DNA of 64,000 nt, from positions 7,516,085 to 7,580,084 of the forward strand of contig JBBCBC010000033.1 in assembly GCA_037126765.1 (NCBI GenBank). The letters run 5' to 3'. This DNA is from Stenogyne calaminthoides (taxonomy: Eukaryota; Streptophyta; Magnoliopsida; Lamiales; Lamiaceae). Positions within the stretch are counted from its first letter, which is position 1; each line of letters begins with the position of its first letter. A program made the position numbers and the translations under genes. Positions 34,066-46,117 of this stretch are shown one piece after another. The notes under the pieces were generated by a model. The model was given only the letters and a program-made list of their open reading frames with translations. It was not told where the DNA came from and ran no database searches.

Positions 34066-37000
34066 TCACGAATAAGAGATAAGAGTAGGATCATGCATGT
34101 GTGATAATTTGGTCGAATATCCTGAAAGATAGCCCGGTTTCGGGTCGTCCAGATCACCTAAACCAGAGTGATGAAGGCAAGACGCCAAATACTGTGAACT
34201 TGTTACCCAAACTCAATCCGAGTAGCCTGCATGAAGATATTAAGAAATCCAAAAGTATAATCCAGCTGAATATCAAAAATATGGGTTACCTCATTATAGA
34301 GCCTTATCGTGAAAGGGCAGTGAGCAAACAGATGGTCGAAGTCGTCCGGACTAGAGTAACAAAGAGGGCAAATAAAGGGGCCAGAAGTCCTAATACGGAT
34401 AAGATCAGCCCCAGTCGGAAGCTTACCCCAGATTGCGCGCCAGATCGTCATGGAACGATAAGGTGGAATGAAAGGTCCCCAAAATCCAAGAAGACCAACT
34501 AACTCTTAGCGTAGAGTCCTGGACAAGAGAGTAAGCAGCCTTTGCAGTTAGCGTACCCGAGCTAGAGTTTGTCCAGATCTGCTTAACCCCGTGGAAAGAA
34601 ATCGGGGTGTGAAGAATATCAACAACTATCTCTGGGAACTGAGCAAAAAAGACCTCATCGAAATGCCAGGTGCCGTCAAAGAGAACATCACCAACTGTAT
34701 AGGACAAAGTAGAAGTGAGATCCTCAGGAATATGTAAACGATCCGCTATCACATACCCAAGCCAATTATCAGTCCAGAAACGAACCTGAGAAGCATCATG
34801 ACCAATAATCCATCGGCTACCTGAAACAAGCCGGGAGAGATGTCGCCGAAGACCCGACCATATTGAGGAAAAACGAATAAACCGACGAGGGATGCCCGTT
34901 TTATCAAAATAACGGGCAAAAATAATGTTCGTACTAGGAGAAGCTCGGCAAAGAATATCCCAGGCAACTTACAAAGGAAGGCCTCATTAGCCAGCCTGAT
35001 AGAACGAATACCCAGACCCCCATGAGCAATAGGAATACAACATTTCGACCACGAAACTCGAAGAAAATCCTGATGGGCAACATCCCCCGTCCAAAGAAAG
35101 TTCCGCATAGTCTGCTCAAGTCTACTGATAAGAGAATGAGGCCATCTATAGATCATCATCGAGTGGACAAGAGACGAGGCAATGACACTATTAATTAGAC
35201 ATCGACGCCCGACAAATGAGAGAAAAGAACCTGTCCAGCGACCGAATTTTCTAATCACCAAATCAGTGATAGATGCCAAATGAATCTTTTTGGGGGCACC
35301 TCTAAAGATAGGAACCCCAAGATAGGTAAATGGCAAATTGACCTCAGCAATGGAAGTGTGTCTAGCCAAAGTAGCGCGGAAACGGTTAGGGACTTTGTCA
35401 CTAAAGAAGACCCGTGACTTAGACGGGCTATAAATCTGACCAGAAAGACGACCATAGGTCTCCAAAATCTGGGCAAGGCAAGAACAATTACCCGGGGTAC
35501 CCCGCATAAAGATTAAAACATCATCCGCATAAAAAAGGTAGCGCGGAAGCTTCGGATGAACCAAGAGTGCTCTCGAGGTCACAGCATAATCTAAAAACCG
35601 AGCCAGTGCATCTTCTGCAATGCAAAAGAGTAAAGGGGAGAGAGGATCGCCCTGTCGGACACCCCGGGTGCAAGAGAAGAAGCCCATAGGGGAGCCGTTA
35701 ACCAGAACCGAAAGGCGAGCAGAATGAAGAATCACCAAGATCAAAGACATGAATCGGTCAGGGAATCCCATTCGACGAATAACCTCAATAATAAAGGACC
35801 AAGAAATAGTGTCGAAAGCCTTAGCAATATCGATCTTAATGGCTATTTCCCGTGGATCCCAAATCCCAGCTATTGACAGCATCAGAAGCTAAAGCAACAC
35901 ACGTGTGGATTCGACGGCCCGGAATAAATCCAAACTGAGTCGGGACCAAGCGAGTGGCCGCGATTTTCCCGAGTCTAGTAGCAAGAATCTTAGTAAATAT
36001 CTTAAAGAGGAAGTTCCCCATGACAATGGGTCTGTAATCAGAGATATTAGCAGCCTCGTCCTTTTTAGGAATTAACGTGACCAAGCTCGAATAGAAACCT
36101 GAAGGAAGAGTGATGCAAAAAGAAATGCCTTGCTGCAGCAATAACATCCAAATCGATAATATCCTACGCCACATGATAGAAATGTCCGCTAAAACCATCC
36201 GGACCCGGTGAGCTATCTGGAGAAAGGCCGAACGTCGCGGCTCGGACCTCATCGTCGTCCGGGATAGCAGTGAGATCGTAATTGTCCGCATCTGAGATAG
36301 ATGGAGGGATGATATCATTGAGGATGGAGAAATCTTGCACAATCGGACCCGGATCCGGGTCTCTAAATAAGTCTGTGTAGAATGCCAGAATATGGGTTCG
36401 AATAGCAGTAGAGTCATAGGAGAGCTGATCCCCAATCATTAAAGTTGTGATCGTATTTCTGGTCTTCTGAATGCTGTGTAGACGATGGAAAAAGGAAGAA
36501 TTCTAGTCCCCATCATGCAGCCATTGTAATCGATTTTTCTGCGCCAGCATAGTGTTACGACAGAGTTGAAGTTTACTCAAATCAACCGAAGCCAGGAGCT
36601 CCACCTCAAATTTCGCATCGGTGTCCCCATTCTGAGCAATGTCCAACTGTATATCCTCCAAGACGAGTGTAGCCTGATCGATCTCAGCATAGACGTTGCC
36701 AAACGTCTCACGATTCCATGTCTTGAGGCAAGTCTTAAGCCGATGAAGCTTATAAATCGTACGGGCAATGGGATCCCCCACAGCAGGTTGGGGCCAAGAA
36801 CAACAAACTAGGTCCATAAAACCCTCATGTAACATCCACATTTTCTGGAAACGGAAGGGTTTAGCATGAGTAACAGTGCCAAAATTCAGCGAGAGACAAA
36901 GCGGATGATGATCGGAACAAAACCGGGGAAGGATAACCAGAGTAACGGAAGACCAAAGATCAAGAAATTGACTATTAGCAACAGCACGGTCGAGCTTAGC

Positions 37001-37571
37001 CATCATTAAGTGAGGTCTACGAGAGACCCAAGTAAAACGGGATCCAGCCGCGTCAATATCAAGGCACTGAGAAGTCGAGAAGAAATCCCGAAAATCTGAC
37101 GTTGGAAGAGGAGGCGTTGAACAAGAGAGCCATTCATGAGCGCCCAGAACGACATTAAAATCACAAATAATACATAAAGGGATGGACGGTAGAGACAACA
37201 AATCCGCCTAAAGCAGACGACGACGAATATATGAAACGTGAGCATGAACAAAGCACAAGATATACTGAGTTGAACTATCCAGAAATTGAACCGCAACCAT
37301 CTGATCCGTAGATAGCAAAATAGTGGCATGCGGTATAATAGAGGTACGGCAAAAGACCCAAATATTGGGGCGAAGAGGAGGCGAACGCTCATTCTCATGA
37401 AATAGACGAAGATCATAACGGTGCAGGAAAGCGACGAGGGAGAGAAGAAGAACGAACCTTAGGCTCGTAAATGGCAACCCAGGAAGGGTTCCGACTGTGG
37501 CACAAATTATAAAGAGAGTGGCGAGTGTTGTCATTCCCTAGGCCGCAAAGGTTCCAAGAAAGGATATTCAT
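34066..37571 (-). pseudogene. LINE ORF2: endonuclease, reverse transcriptase, zf-RVT; broken
   Basis: Start MNILSWNLCGLGN at 37571, the N-terminus of an apurinic-type endonuclease. Its end (CIICDFNVVLGAHEW; SDHHPL) is in 37201-36503. The RT spans 36435-34749, with FIPGRRIHTCVALASDAVN, KIDIAKAFDTISW, GVRQGDPLSP and the catalytic YADD at 35531-35520. The zinc-binding tail (CPLCYSSPDDFDHLFAHCPF) is at 34451-34203. At least five frameshifts or stops (near 37413, 37201, 36503, 36160-35880, 34750) separate the parts. The enzyme would nick DNA and prime cDNA synthesis on the target. Confidence 0.8.
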
Positions 37572-37681
37572 TGATAACCAGATGATGAGCCGTGCTTCGG
37601 AGGCTGGCATTCGCATTCATCGGCCCAGGACCCAATGCGATGAAGCTCGCAAGAACCCACAGGGGACTGAACTTGAAAATT

Positions 37682-39505
37682 TCATTGATTAGTATCCGTA
37701 GCAGCAATAACCTGTTGAGTTGCCGCCTTGAGTTTGCTGCGGTGTCTGGTGTTATAGTCACCGTGAGAGATAGGTCTCGACCCATGCTGAGTAGTAACCG
37801 TGAGAGATGCAGTAACCGGATAGGGTTCGTCGTCTATGGTTTCGAGGGGAAGAGGCTCTTCACCAAACAGGTCATCCTCCTCCAAAACCACGTCCCCTGT
37901 ATCAAGAGAAGAAAACATATTCGAGGTCTGTGTAGGGTTGTGTATAACCAGTGCATTGGAAGCCTCAGGTGTAGGAGAGACACCATCAAGTGTTGGAATC
38001 AAATCCTTCGAAGTTGGAATGAAGTTATCCTGAGTGTGAGTCGAATGGTGATATTTGGGCAAGTTAAAAGTAGGGAGATACTTTGGGACAATACACTGGT
38101 TGCTCTTGAGTATGAGGGGTGTGAACCACCATGGCGAGGGTAGAGGGGCCAGAAACGAAGAAGCGGGATTGGAGCCAGACTGCGGTTTTTGAATCCATTT
38201 AGACTTGTTAGGAGCTGTAGCCGTGGAGGTTGCTTTAGCGGATTGGTCCGGGCCTCCTTTTCGTGGATGTCTAGGATTTAAGGTGAAGCAAGAGTCAACG
38301 TCATGCCCGATGATTTTACAATGGGAACACCAGCTCGGAGTTCGTTCGTAACCCACCGAAGCAATGCTACAAAAACCAGTTCGTTCATACAAAATGGAAT
38401 ATTCACGTTCGGCACGTAAATCAATTTCAATAAGCACACGGGCATAATGACATAGAGTACGATTACGAGTACACTCATCAACCTGAAGGACCGGGCCGAG
38501 GGCGGACGCAAGGGACTGGACAATGGGCTCATAGAAATACTCAACCGGGAGCTCATAAATACATATCCAAACTGGGACGATAGAAGATCGCACCTTATAC
38601 GGATTAAATTCCGGAGACCAACGCTGGATGCGGAGTGTGCCAAAAGATGAATGCCATGTACGTGCCAAAAAGACCCTATCACGTTCAGCCGTATCTGGGA
38701 TCTGTATCTGAAAATAACCACAGCCAAGAGGGGCCATGGACCATGCAGAATCAAGTTTCCAAATATCTTAGAAAGTCTGTTTCATAGTTGCCATATTAGG
38801 GGGCTTTTCCTTAGACACAAACAACATTCGCCCAATAAGAGAGGTGGAGTTCTCCTTAACACCGAGTTCATGAAGGGAATCATCAATTGTGACGGAGAGG
38901 TGGGCACCCTTCCGCACCGGGGCAATGGTGCGTTGGCCATCTTGATGTGCCTACAGGAAAAGAAGGACCAGCAACACCTATATGTGAAGTATTAGGAGTA
39001 TAATGAGAGGGGGGTAAATCCGTACCTATGTGCTGTGCAATGGAAGTAGTTGCACAGCGTCCCATGTCCAAAGCCGACGAGGACAAACCCGGTGCGCACC
39101 GAAATTAATTCCATGAGCGGCATCATGTGTAACCTGCAAAGGAAGCATAGGGCTGGTAGAATCCGTATCAATAGAGTAAAGATTAGAACCCAGAGGGTTA
39201 GAAATAATACCCTGTTGGCCGGAATTCAGTGGCGTACTGATTCTGGCGAAGTGTGAGCAAGGGTTTTGGGAATCCGACAAAAGAGGTTTTGAAACCCTAA
39301 AATTAGGATCGGCTGACGTAACCCTAGGGTTATCATTAAACACTGGCATCGAAGAGTGGTCATGCTGCGTGGTCTGAGAAGGGGGCTGCGTCTGCAGGGA
39401 ACGCGAGGCCTCCTTGTAACGCAAAAACTCTCGGAACTCTGGTAAGTCAACCAGTATTTCCGCACGGATTTGTGCAACAAGGTCTACCTGATGATGTGTT
39501 GCCAT
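37682..39505 (-). pseudogene. LINE ORF1: DUF4283 and CCHC zinc-knuckle protein, broken
   Basis: The N-terminal part (39505-39026, starting MATHHQVDLVAQIRAEI) is a helix and a Pro/Ser-rich stretch. The DUF4283-like nucleic-acid-binding fold follows in 38737-38300 (start MAPLGCGYFQIQ; ARTWHSSFGTLRIQRWSPEF; VWICIYELPVEYF). A zf-CCHC_4 knuckle comes next (SWCSHCKIIGHDVDSC), then a low-complexity tail. A frame break lies between 38883 and 38737. ORF1 proteins bind LINE RNA. Confidence 0.75.
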
Positions 39506-39650
39506 TATGTAAATCCAAATCGAGAAGAAACAATCAAATAAAGCGATGATCGGTGAAGGGGGATCCGATCAAGTTAGAGTGCACGCGGTGAGCGTGAAAT
39601 CGCACATAGTGAGACTTTTTTAATCTGAAACAAAAATTTAGGGAATATGG

Positions 39651-40641
39651 TTATTTCCCTATCAGCAGGGGCACCAACTAACCGACTGGAGTTAGTTTTA
39701 TGTGTTAGTATAACACATTACAACAGATGTTTCAAGAGTTCTCACTCAACCAATCCTAGAGATCAGAACTAGAAACTCTAGTCTGAAATCTTGCTAAATA
39801 AACTTAACCTAACTTTTGGTTTGGGTATAAGATTTGTTGTGTTCCAACTGGAATTCTATCCTACTATATGAGTAGCCTAAAGCTAGAGGATAAGAATTCT
39901 TTCTAAAGAACTATGGGATGAACACTTAGAAATATTCTTCAATTTTGTGTTCTTCGTATGGAAATTGCGAGTAGCTTGAGCTTGCAGATTATTTCCATAA
40001 CCTTACGATGAAGGTATGATCTCATATTTGTAGACCTTGAAATCAAAGAGCCGTTGGAGAGCAATTTAAATCTCAGACTATTTTAGGTAGTTTGCATGTC
40101 CGATTTAACGTGCTCATGAAGGTCATGTCGTCTTCGTGCAATTTTTTCCTTTCTAGTCATTTGCTCTGATACGCCATATCATGCATCGTCAGTTCCGTAC
40201 ATAAGTGTTGATTTATTAGTGGCTAACAAGTACACTTATTCGGCGCCTTGTAAAGCCAACTTGCTTGACATTCTTCTGGTCTGAATCTCTTCGTATATTA
40301 AAGATAAGTAGATATGCTTATCATACTTCTAACTTGCTCGATCTGATCAGTGTCCTACTGATCAGATTACCTTGAGTCTTCTGATATGGTTGTCTTAGCT
40401 TCAACCTATCGACTCTACTGATGTCCCGATAGAATGGGTCTTCTGATCTTCGCTTCTGATCATTGCTTCTGATCTTCGCCTATACATATTGATCTCCCCC
40501 TCAATATGTGACCTAATCTATTTCATCAGTTGTCTAACATGTTCAGCTGGTTTCCTAACAAATCATCAGTCAACTAGCAGGTTCGACTGGTCCTATTACA
40601 ACTGTTTTGGAACTTCCATCAAAACTATAAATTTCCCATCA
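39651..40641 (-). repeat. partial 5' LTR of the second copia family
   Basis: Homologous to 27345-28358; the last ~450 bases of the LTR (minus-strand sense) are missing and replaced by the LINE. Its outer end is TGATGGGAAATTTATAG, with a few changes from the TGTTGGAAAATG of the other LTR. GGTAA follows outside. Confidence 0.75.
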
Positions 40642-41277
40642 GGTAATATTCATACAAAGAAAGTGATCCATGATACATCATATTGCATCTATCGTGACTC
40701 AAACAAATAGGGCACATATTCAAAGTTCCTGTTTAAAAATATACTTAAGGTATCCTATTATGTCTCTTAATAGGATCATAGGGTTCTCACTGTAGAATTA
40801 ATTAGACCTACACAAGGGTCATACTTTGTGTAACTTATTAATCCTCTAATGTTTTTTCAGTGTTTGTAAATATATTAATGGTTCATTTATCGGTGGATAA
40901 AATTCTAGCGATTTGATTTATGTATTAGAAATATATAGTACGAATAAGCTTGCATGATCTCTTTAATTAAAATAAATATGTGGTTATGCATCACATTGTG
41001 TAATTACACTTTCGCATAATAAATATAGACTACACGAGAGAGTTAAAGAACACTACCAAAATTATATCTGTTAAACTTGTCCAAGAAAATGTAGGCAAAA
41101 TATTTTTTAACTTGCCATATCTTTAACTAATCTCGCACTCACCTGCTCAAATTATTTAAACATGTAATTAAGGTTACCATTTGTTTTGGCAAAATGCATT
41201 TAATGGTTCCTAATGTATTAACATTTATATAAGAGTTCTTAAAAATTTTAATATACTTTATATTTTTTTTTCCTCTT

Positions 41278-42470
41278 AGAGAGGTATGAAATCAATTTAT
41301 ATGTATTACAATATGTTATATTAATTCATTAATGAGAGGTAAGAACAACAAGTGGACAATTTAATATGAGAGGAGTTGCCATAACTCGTGGGCATCGAAG
41401 GCGTGGAATAAATTAATTTGTATTACAATATATAATTAATGAGAGGTGGGGTCCACGAATAATTTAATAAAGGTAGGTGTTGCCGTGACTCGTCGGCTTA
41501 GGAGATGTGGAATAAATTTAATTGTATTATAATATATATTACATTAATTCATTAACGAGGGGCGAGACCCAGCAATTTAAAATTTAATATGGGTAGAGAC
41601 GCCCTCACTCATTGGCGTAGGAGGTATACAATTATTTTATACGTATTAAAATATATTACATTAATTTATTAATGAGTTTTGGGGCCCAACAAGTGGTTAA
41701 TTTAAAATAGGTGGAGTGGCCCTCACTCGTTCGTTTGTGAGGTGTGGAATCAATTCATTTTCTTTACAATATTTATATTATTTTATTAATGAGTGGTGGG
41801 ACCCAACAAGTAGACAATTTAATATGAGTGGTGTTGCTTCACCCGTGGTTTTAGAAGGTGTGGAATCAATTTATATATATAACAATATATTATATTTGTT
41901 CATTAATTGGAGGTGGTGCCCAACAAGTGGACAATTTATAGTAAGTCTTCTGTGAAACTTGTTCACCATGAAATTGATTCCATATATATTCACACGTGAC
42001 CCTTAAGTTATCACGACTAATACTACTTTTTAATATACACTTCAATTATCACTACTAATTAATACCCTATTGTCATATAAGTCATACCCTTCAATATCAC
42101 GAGAAATAGTTTTTATCTAGTAATAAGTTACACCCTTATGTTATCACGACGTACACCCATTAATAAATATAAATTATACTCTTATTCAATTTCACGGATA
42201 CCCTTGTGTTAAACTTGTTCATTGTATACTTTACCGACAAGTTAATGTGGTCAGAGTGATGTGGATTCAATTCATTTGTATTACCATATACTATATTAAT
42301 TCATTAATAAGAGGTGGGACCCAACAATTGATAATCTAATATGGGTAGCGTTGCTCCCACACATGAGCTTAAGAGATGTGGAATCAATTGATTTGTATAT
42401 TGTACTAATTCATTAATAAGAGGTGGGCACACAACAAATGTAAAATTTTATATTGGTGGAGTTGCTTTTT
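41278..42470 (+). promoter_or_regulatory. modular promoter of the 42766 pseudogene
   Basis: Six ~115 bp modules (41278-41942), a middle part with a G-box in CACACGTGACCC, and two modules (42260-42470). The gene-proximal G-box seen at 8001 and 11081 is mutated here (CACATG). TATA box TATAAATTA at 42582-42590. 44348-45540 is the duplicate copy. Confidence 0.55.
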
Positions 42471-42765
42471 CGATTTGAATTTAGACATTTCGTTACGACA
42501 CTGTTAAAAAAAATTATCTCATCTAAAAATTCAAATATGTAAAGAGGCGTGGAATCAATTCTTAGTTCTCTTAATAAATTCTATAAATTAAACAACCCGA
42601 AACTTTGCTCTTCATCATTTCACCCTCATAAATTCTCTCTTCCCCTCAAGTTTCAACGAAGTTTTTCATACTTGCTTTCTTAATATAACAAATTTTAGGT
42701 ACTTATTCGTATTTTATTAATTCTTCATTTCATATTAATTGGTTCCTTCTTCTCATTAGGGGTTC

Positions 42766-43047
42766 ATGATGGCTAAGACCACTCTTGCTATGACCACCAT
42801 TCTTCTCATTATCTCCACCTTGCTAGCAATGACCACGGCGGTGCAGAATGATGTCAAGTCAAGCTTTTGCAACTCAAAATGTGCCTCTAGGTGCTCGAAA
42901 GCAAAGGAGCATGAACCATGCCTCAAATACTGCGGAATATGCTGCTAGAAATGTAATTGTGTTCCATCAGGAACTTACGGAAACAAAGACGAGTGTCCTT
43001 GTTACAGGAATCTGAAGAACTCCAAGGGTGGATCCAAGTGCCCTTAA
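42766..43047 (+). pseudogene. snakin/GASA pseudogene (nonsense at codon 61)
   Basis: Same 282-base frame as the intact genes. Signal peptide and cysteines 1-7 are present, then Glu61 is TAG directly after CGICC. Translation would give a 60-residue product lacking five cysteines. The remainder stays in frame to the normal stop, with Asp to Asn changes at 36, 75-region Arg74Lys and Asp82Asn. The promoter and TATA box look intact, so a transcript is possible. Confidence 0.9.
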
Positions 43048-44347
43048 GTCCTATGAATAAAATTCAACCAAATAAAATGCCTACACTAAATGTAATAGAT
43101 GTTATCAGAAAATAAAAATGTACTAGATATTTTCTTTGTATTCATATATATGTGATATTAAGAAGAATACATATCATGTAAACTTTCAAATTTCCTTTTA
43201 AAATAACTATTATACATATATTTTCTACAGAACGCAATTGACCCAACAACGTGATCAGATTCTTCAAAATAACACCTCCTAGGTTGAATACACAATACGT
43301 AATAAAATGGTCTTATGTAATACCGAGCTCTTGATTAAATAAGTATGTGAAGCAAAACATAATACTAAGGTTATATTGGCCATCAATAGCCCCCTAATAC
43401 TTTAAAGTAAGCGTGGGCAAAATGGATTTGATGAACGGAATCTCCTGTTACACATAATCAACATCTTTTTTACATTATCTATATGAATGATGCATAAAAT
43501 GAACTTAAAAGAGAAGCAATGAGATGATAAACGTTATTAATTCTACTACATACGTGTCATTCATCTAAGTTATGTAACAAAATATTTTACACCATTTCGT
43601 ACCTTATATATAACATATGAAACATTGTTGACATTTTTGGTCAAACACAATTTTCACTTATTGAAAAATAAATGGGGTTATGAAATTAGAAAAACTTTTA
43701 ATGTATTGAATGGTAATACTCATACAAAGAAAGTGATCTATGATACATCATATTGCATCTATCGTGACTCAAACAAATAGGGCACATATTCAAAGTTCCT
43801 GTTTAAAAATATACTTAAGGTATCCTATTATGTCTCTTAATAGGATCATAGGGTTCTCACTGTAGAATTAATTAGACCTACACAAGGGTCATACTTTGTG
43901 TAACTTATTAATCCTCTAATGTTTTTTCAGTGTTTGTAAATATATTAATGGTTCATTTATCGGTGGATAATATTCTAGCGATTTGATTTATGTATTAGAA
44001 ATATATAGTACGAATAAGCTTGCATGATCTCTTTAATTAAAAGAAATATGTGGTTATGCATCACATTGTGTAATTACACTTTCGCATAATAAATATAGAC
44101 TACACGAGAGAGTTAAAGAACACTACCAAAATTATATCTGTTAAACTTGTCCAAGAAAATGTAGGCAAAATATTTTTTAACTTGCCATATCTTTAACTAA
44201 TCTCGCACTCACCTGCTCAAATTATTTAAACATGTAATTAAGGTTACCATTTGTTTTGTCAAAATGCATTTAATGGTTCCTAATGTATTAACATTTATAT
44301 AAGAGTTCTTAAAAATTTTAATATACTTTATATTTTTTTTTCCTCTT

Positions 44348-45540
44348 AGAGAGGTATGAAATCAATTTATATGTATTACAATATGTTATATTAATTCATT
44401 AATGAGAGGTAAGAACAACAAGTGGACAATTTAATATGAGAGGAGTTGCCATAACTCGTGGGCATCGAAGGCGTGGAATAAATTAATTTGTATTACAATA
44501 TATAATTAATGAGAGGTGGGGTCCACGAATAATTTAATAAAGGTAGGTGTTGCCGTGACTCGTCGGCTTAGGAGATGTGGAATAAATTTAATTGTATTAT
44601 AATATATATTACATTAATTCATTAACGAGGGGCGAGACCCAGCAATTTAAAATTTAATATGGGTAGATACGCCCTCACTCATTGGCGTAGGAGGTATACA
44701 ATTATTTTATACGTATTAAAATATATTACATTAATTTATTAATGAGTTTTGGGGCCCAACAAGTGGTTAATTTAAAATAGGTGGAGTGGCCCTCACTCGT
44801 TCGTTTGTGAGGTGTGGAATCAATTCATTTTCTTTACAATATTTATATTATTTTATTAATGAGTGGTGGGACCCAACAAGTAGACAATTTAATATGAGTG
44901 GTGTTGCTTCACCCGTGGTTTTAGAAGGTGTGGAATCAATTTATATATATAACAATATATTATATTTGTTCATTAATTGGAGGTGGTGCCCAACAAGTGG
45001 ACAATTTATAGTAAGTCTTCTGTGAAACTTGTTCACCATGAAATTGATTCCATATATATTCACACGTGACCCTTAAGTTATCACGACTAATACTACTTTT
45101 TAATATACACTTCAATTATCACTACTAATTAATACCCTATTGTCATATAAGTCATACCCTTCAATATCACGAGAAATAGTTTTTATCTAGTAATAAGTTA
45201 CACCCTTATGTTATCACGACGTACACCCATTAATAAATATAAATTATACTCTTATTCAATTTCACGGATACCCTTGTGTTAAACTTGTTCATTGTATACT
45301 TTACCGACAAGTTAATGTGGTCAGAGTGATGTGGATTCAATTCATTTGTATTACCATATACTATATTAATTCATTAATAAGAGGTGGGACCCAACAATTG
45401 ATAATCTAATATGGGTAGCGTTGCTCCCACACATGAGCTTAAGAGATGTGGAATCAATTGATTTGTATATTGTACTAATTCATTAATAAGAGGTGGGCAC
45501 ACAACAAATGTAAAATTTTATATTGGTGGAGTTGCTTTTT
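44348..45540 (+). promoter_or_regulatory. modular promoter of the 45836 pseudogene
   Basis: Duplicate of 41278-42470 at an offset of 3,070, with the same module order, the same mutated proximal G-box and the same TATA box. Confidence 0.55.
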
Positions 45541-45835
45541 CGATTTGAATTTAGACATTTCGTTACGACACTGTTAAAAAAAATTATCTCATCTAAAAAT
45601 TCAAATATGTAAAGAGGCGTGGAATCAATTCTTAGTTCTCTTAATAAATTCTATAAATTAAACAACCCGAAACTTTGCTCTTCATCATTTCACCCTCATA
45701 AATTCTCTCTTCCCCTCAAGTTTCAACGAAGTTTTTCATACTTGCTTTCTTAATATAACAAATTTTAGGTACTTATTCGTATTTTATTAATTCTTCATTT
45801 CATATTAATTGGTTCCTTCTTCTCATTAGGGGTTC

Positions 45836-46117
45836 ATGATGGCTAAGACCACTCTTGCTATGACCACCATTCTTCTCATTATCTCCACCTTGCTAGCAAT
45901 GACCACGGCGGTGCAGAATGATGTCAAGTCAAGCTTTTGCAACTCAAAATGTGCCTCTAGGTGCTCGAAAGCAAAGGAGCATGAACCATGCCTCAAATAT
46001 TGCGGAATATGCTGCTAGAAATGTAATTGTGTTCCATCAGGAACTTACGGAAACAAAGACGAGTGTCCTTGTTACAGGAATCTGAAGAACTCCAAGGGTG
46101 GATCCAAGTGCCCTTAA
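45836..46117 (+). pseudogene. snakin/GASA pseudogene, duplicate of 42766-43047
   Basis: Identical to 42766-43047 except for a silent change in the Tyr55 codon (TAC to TAT, 46000). It shares the TAG at codon 61, so the nonsense mutation arose before the duplication or spread by gene conversion. Confidence 0.9.

Larger units (their letters stand above)
34066..39650 (-). mobile_element. L1-type LINE, 3' end missing
   Basis: The minus strand gives ORF1 (39505-37682) and ORF2 (37571-34066) with endonuclease, RT and a C-terminal zf-RVT domain: the plant L1 layout without RNase H. The 5' end near 39650 is joined to the middle of a copia LTR. At 34066 the LINE stops inside the last codons of ORF2, with no 3' UTR, no poly(A) and no target duplication, so it does not end like a normal insertion. 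Confidence 0.82.
26905..40641 (-). mobile_element. second copia family with env-like ORF, carrying a LINE
   Basis: Boundaries follow from TG...CA LTR ends and a near-perfect 5 bp duplication (GGTAT at 26900-26904, GGTAA at 40642-40646). The uninterrupted unit sequence elsewhere (TATTGAATGGTAATATTC) confirms it. On the minus strand: partial 5' LTR (40641-39651), LINE (39650-34066), RT and RNase H (34065-32700), env-like ORF (31829-28566), polypurine tract, 3' LTR (28358-26905). The primer binding site, gag, protease, integrase and about 450 bases of the 5' LTR are missing. Confidence 0.85.

Noticed and set aside
41716..41955. 79 aa frame in the promoter modules (also 44786, 47847)
   Set aside because: It only translates the ~115 bp modules, is absent from other promoters, and has no protein-like features.
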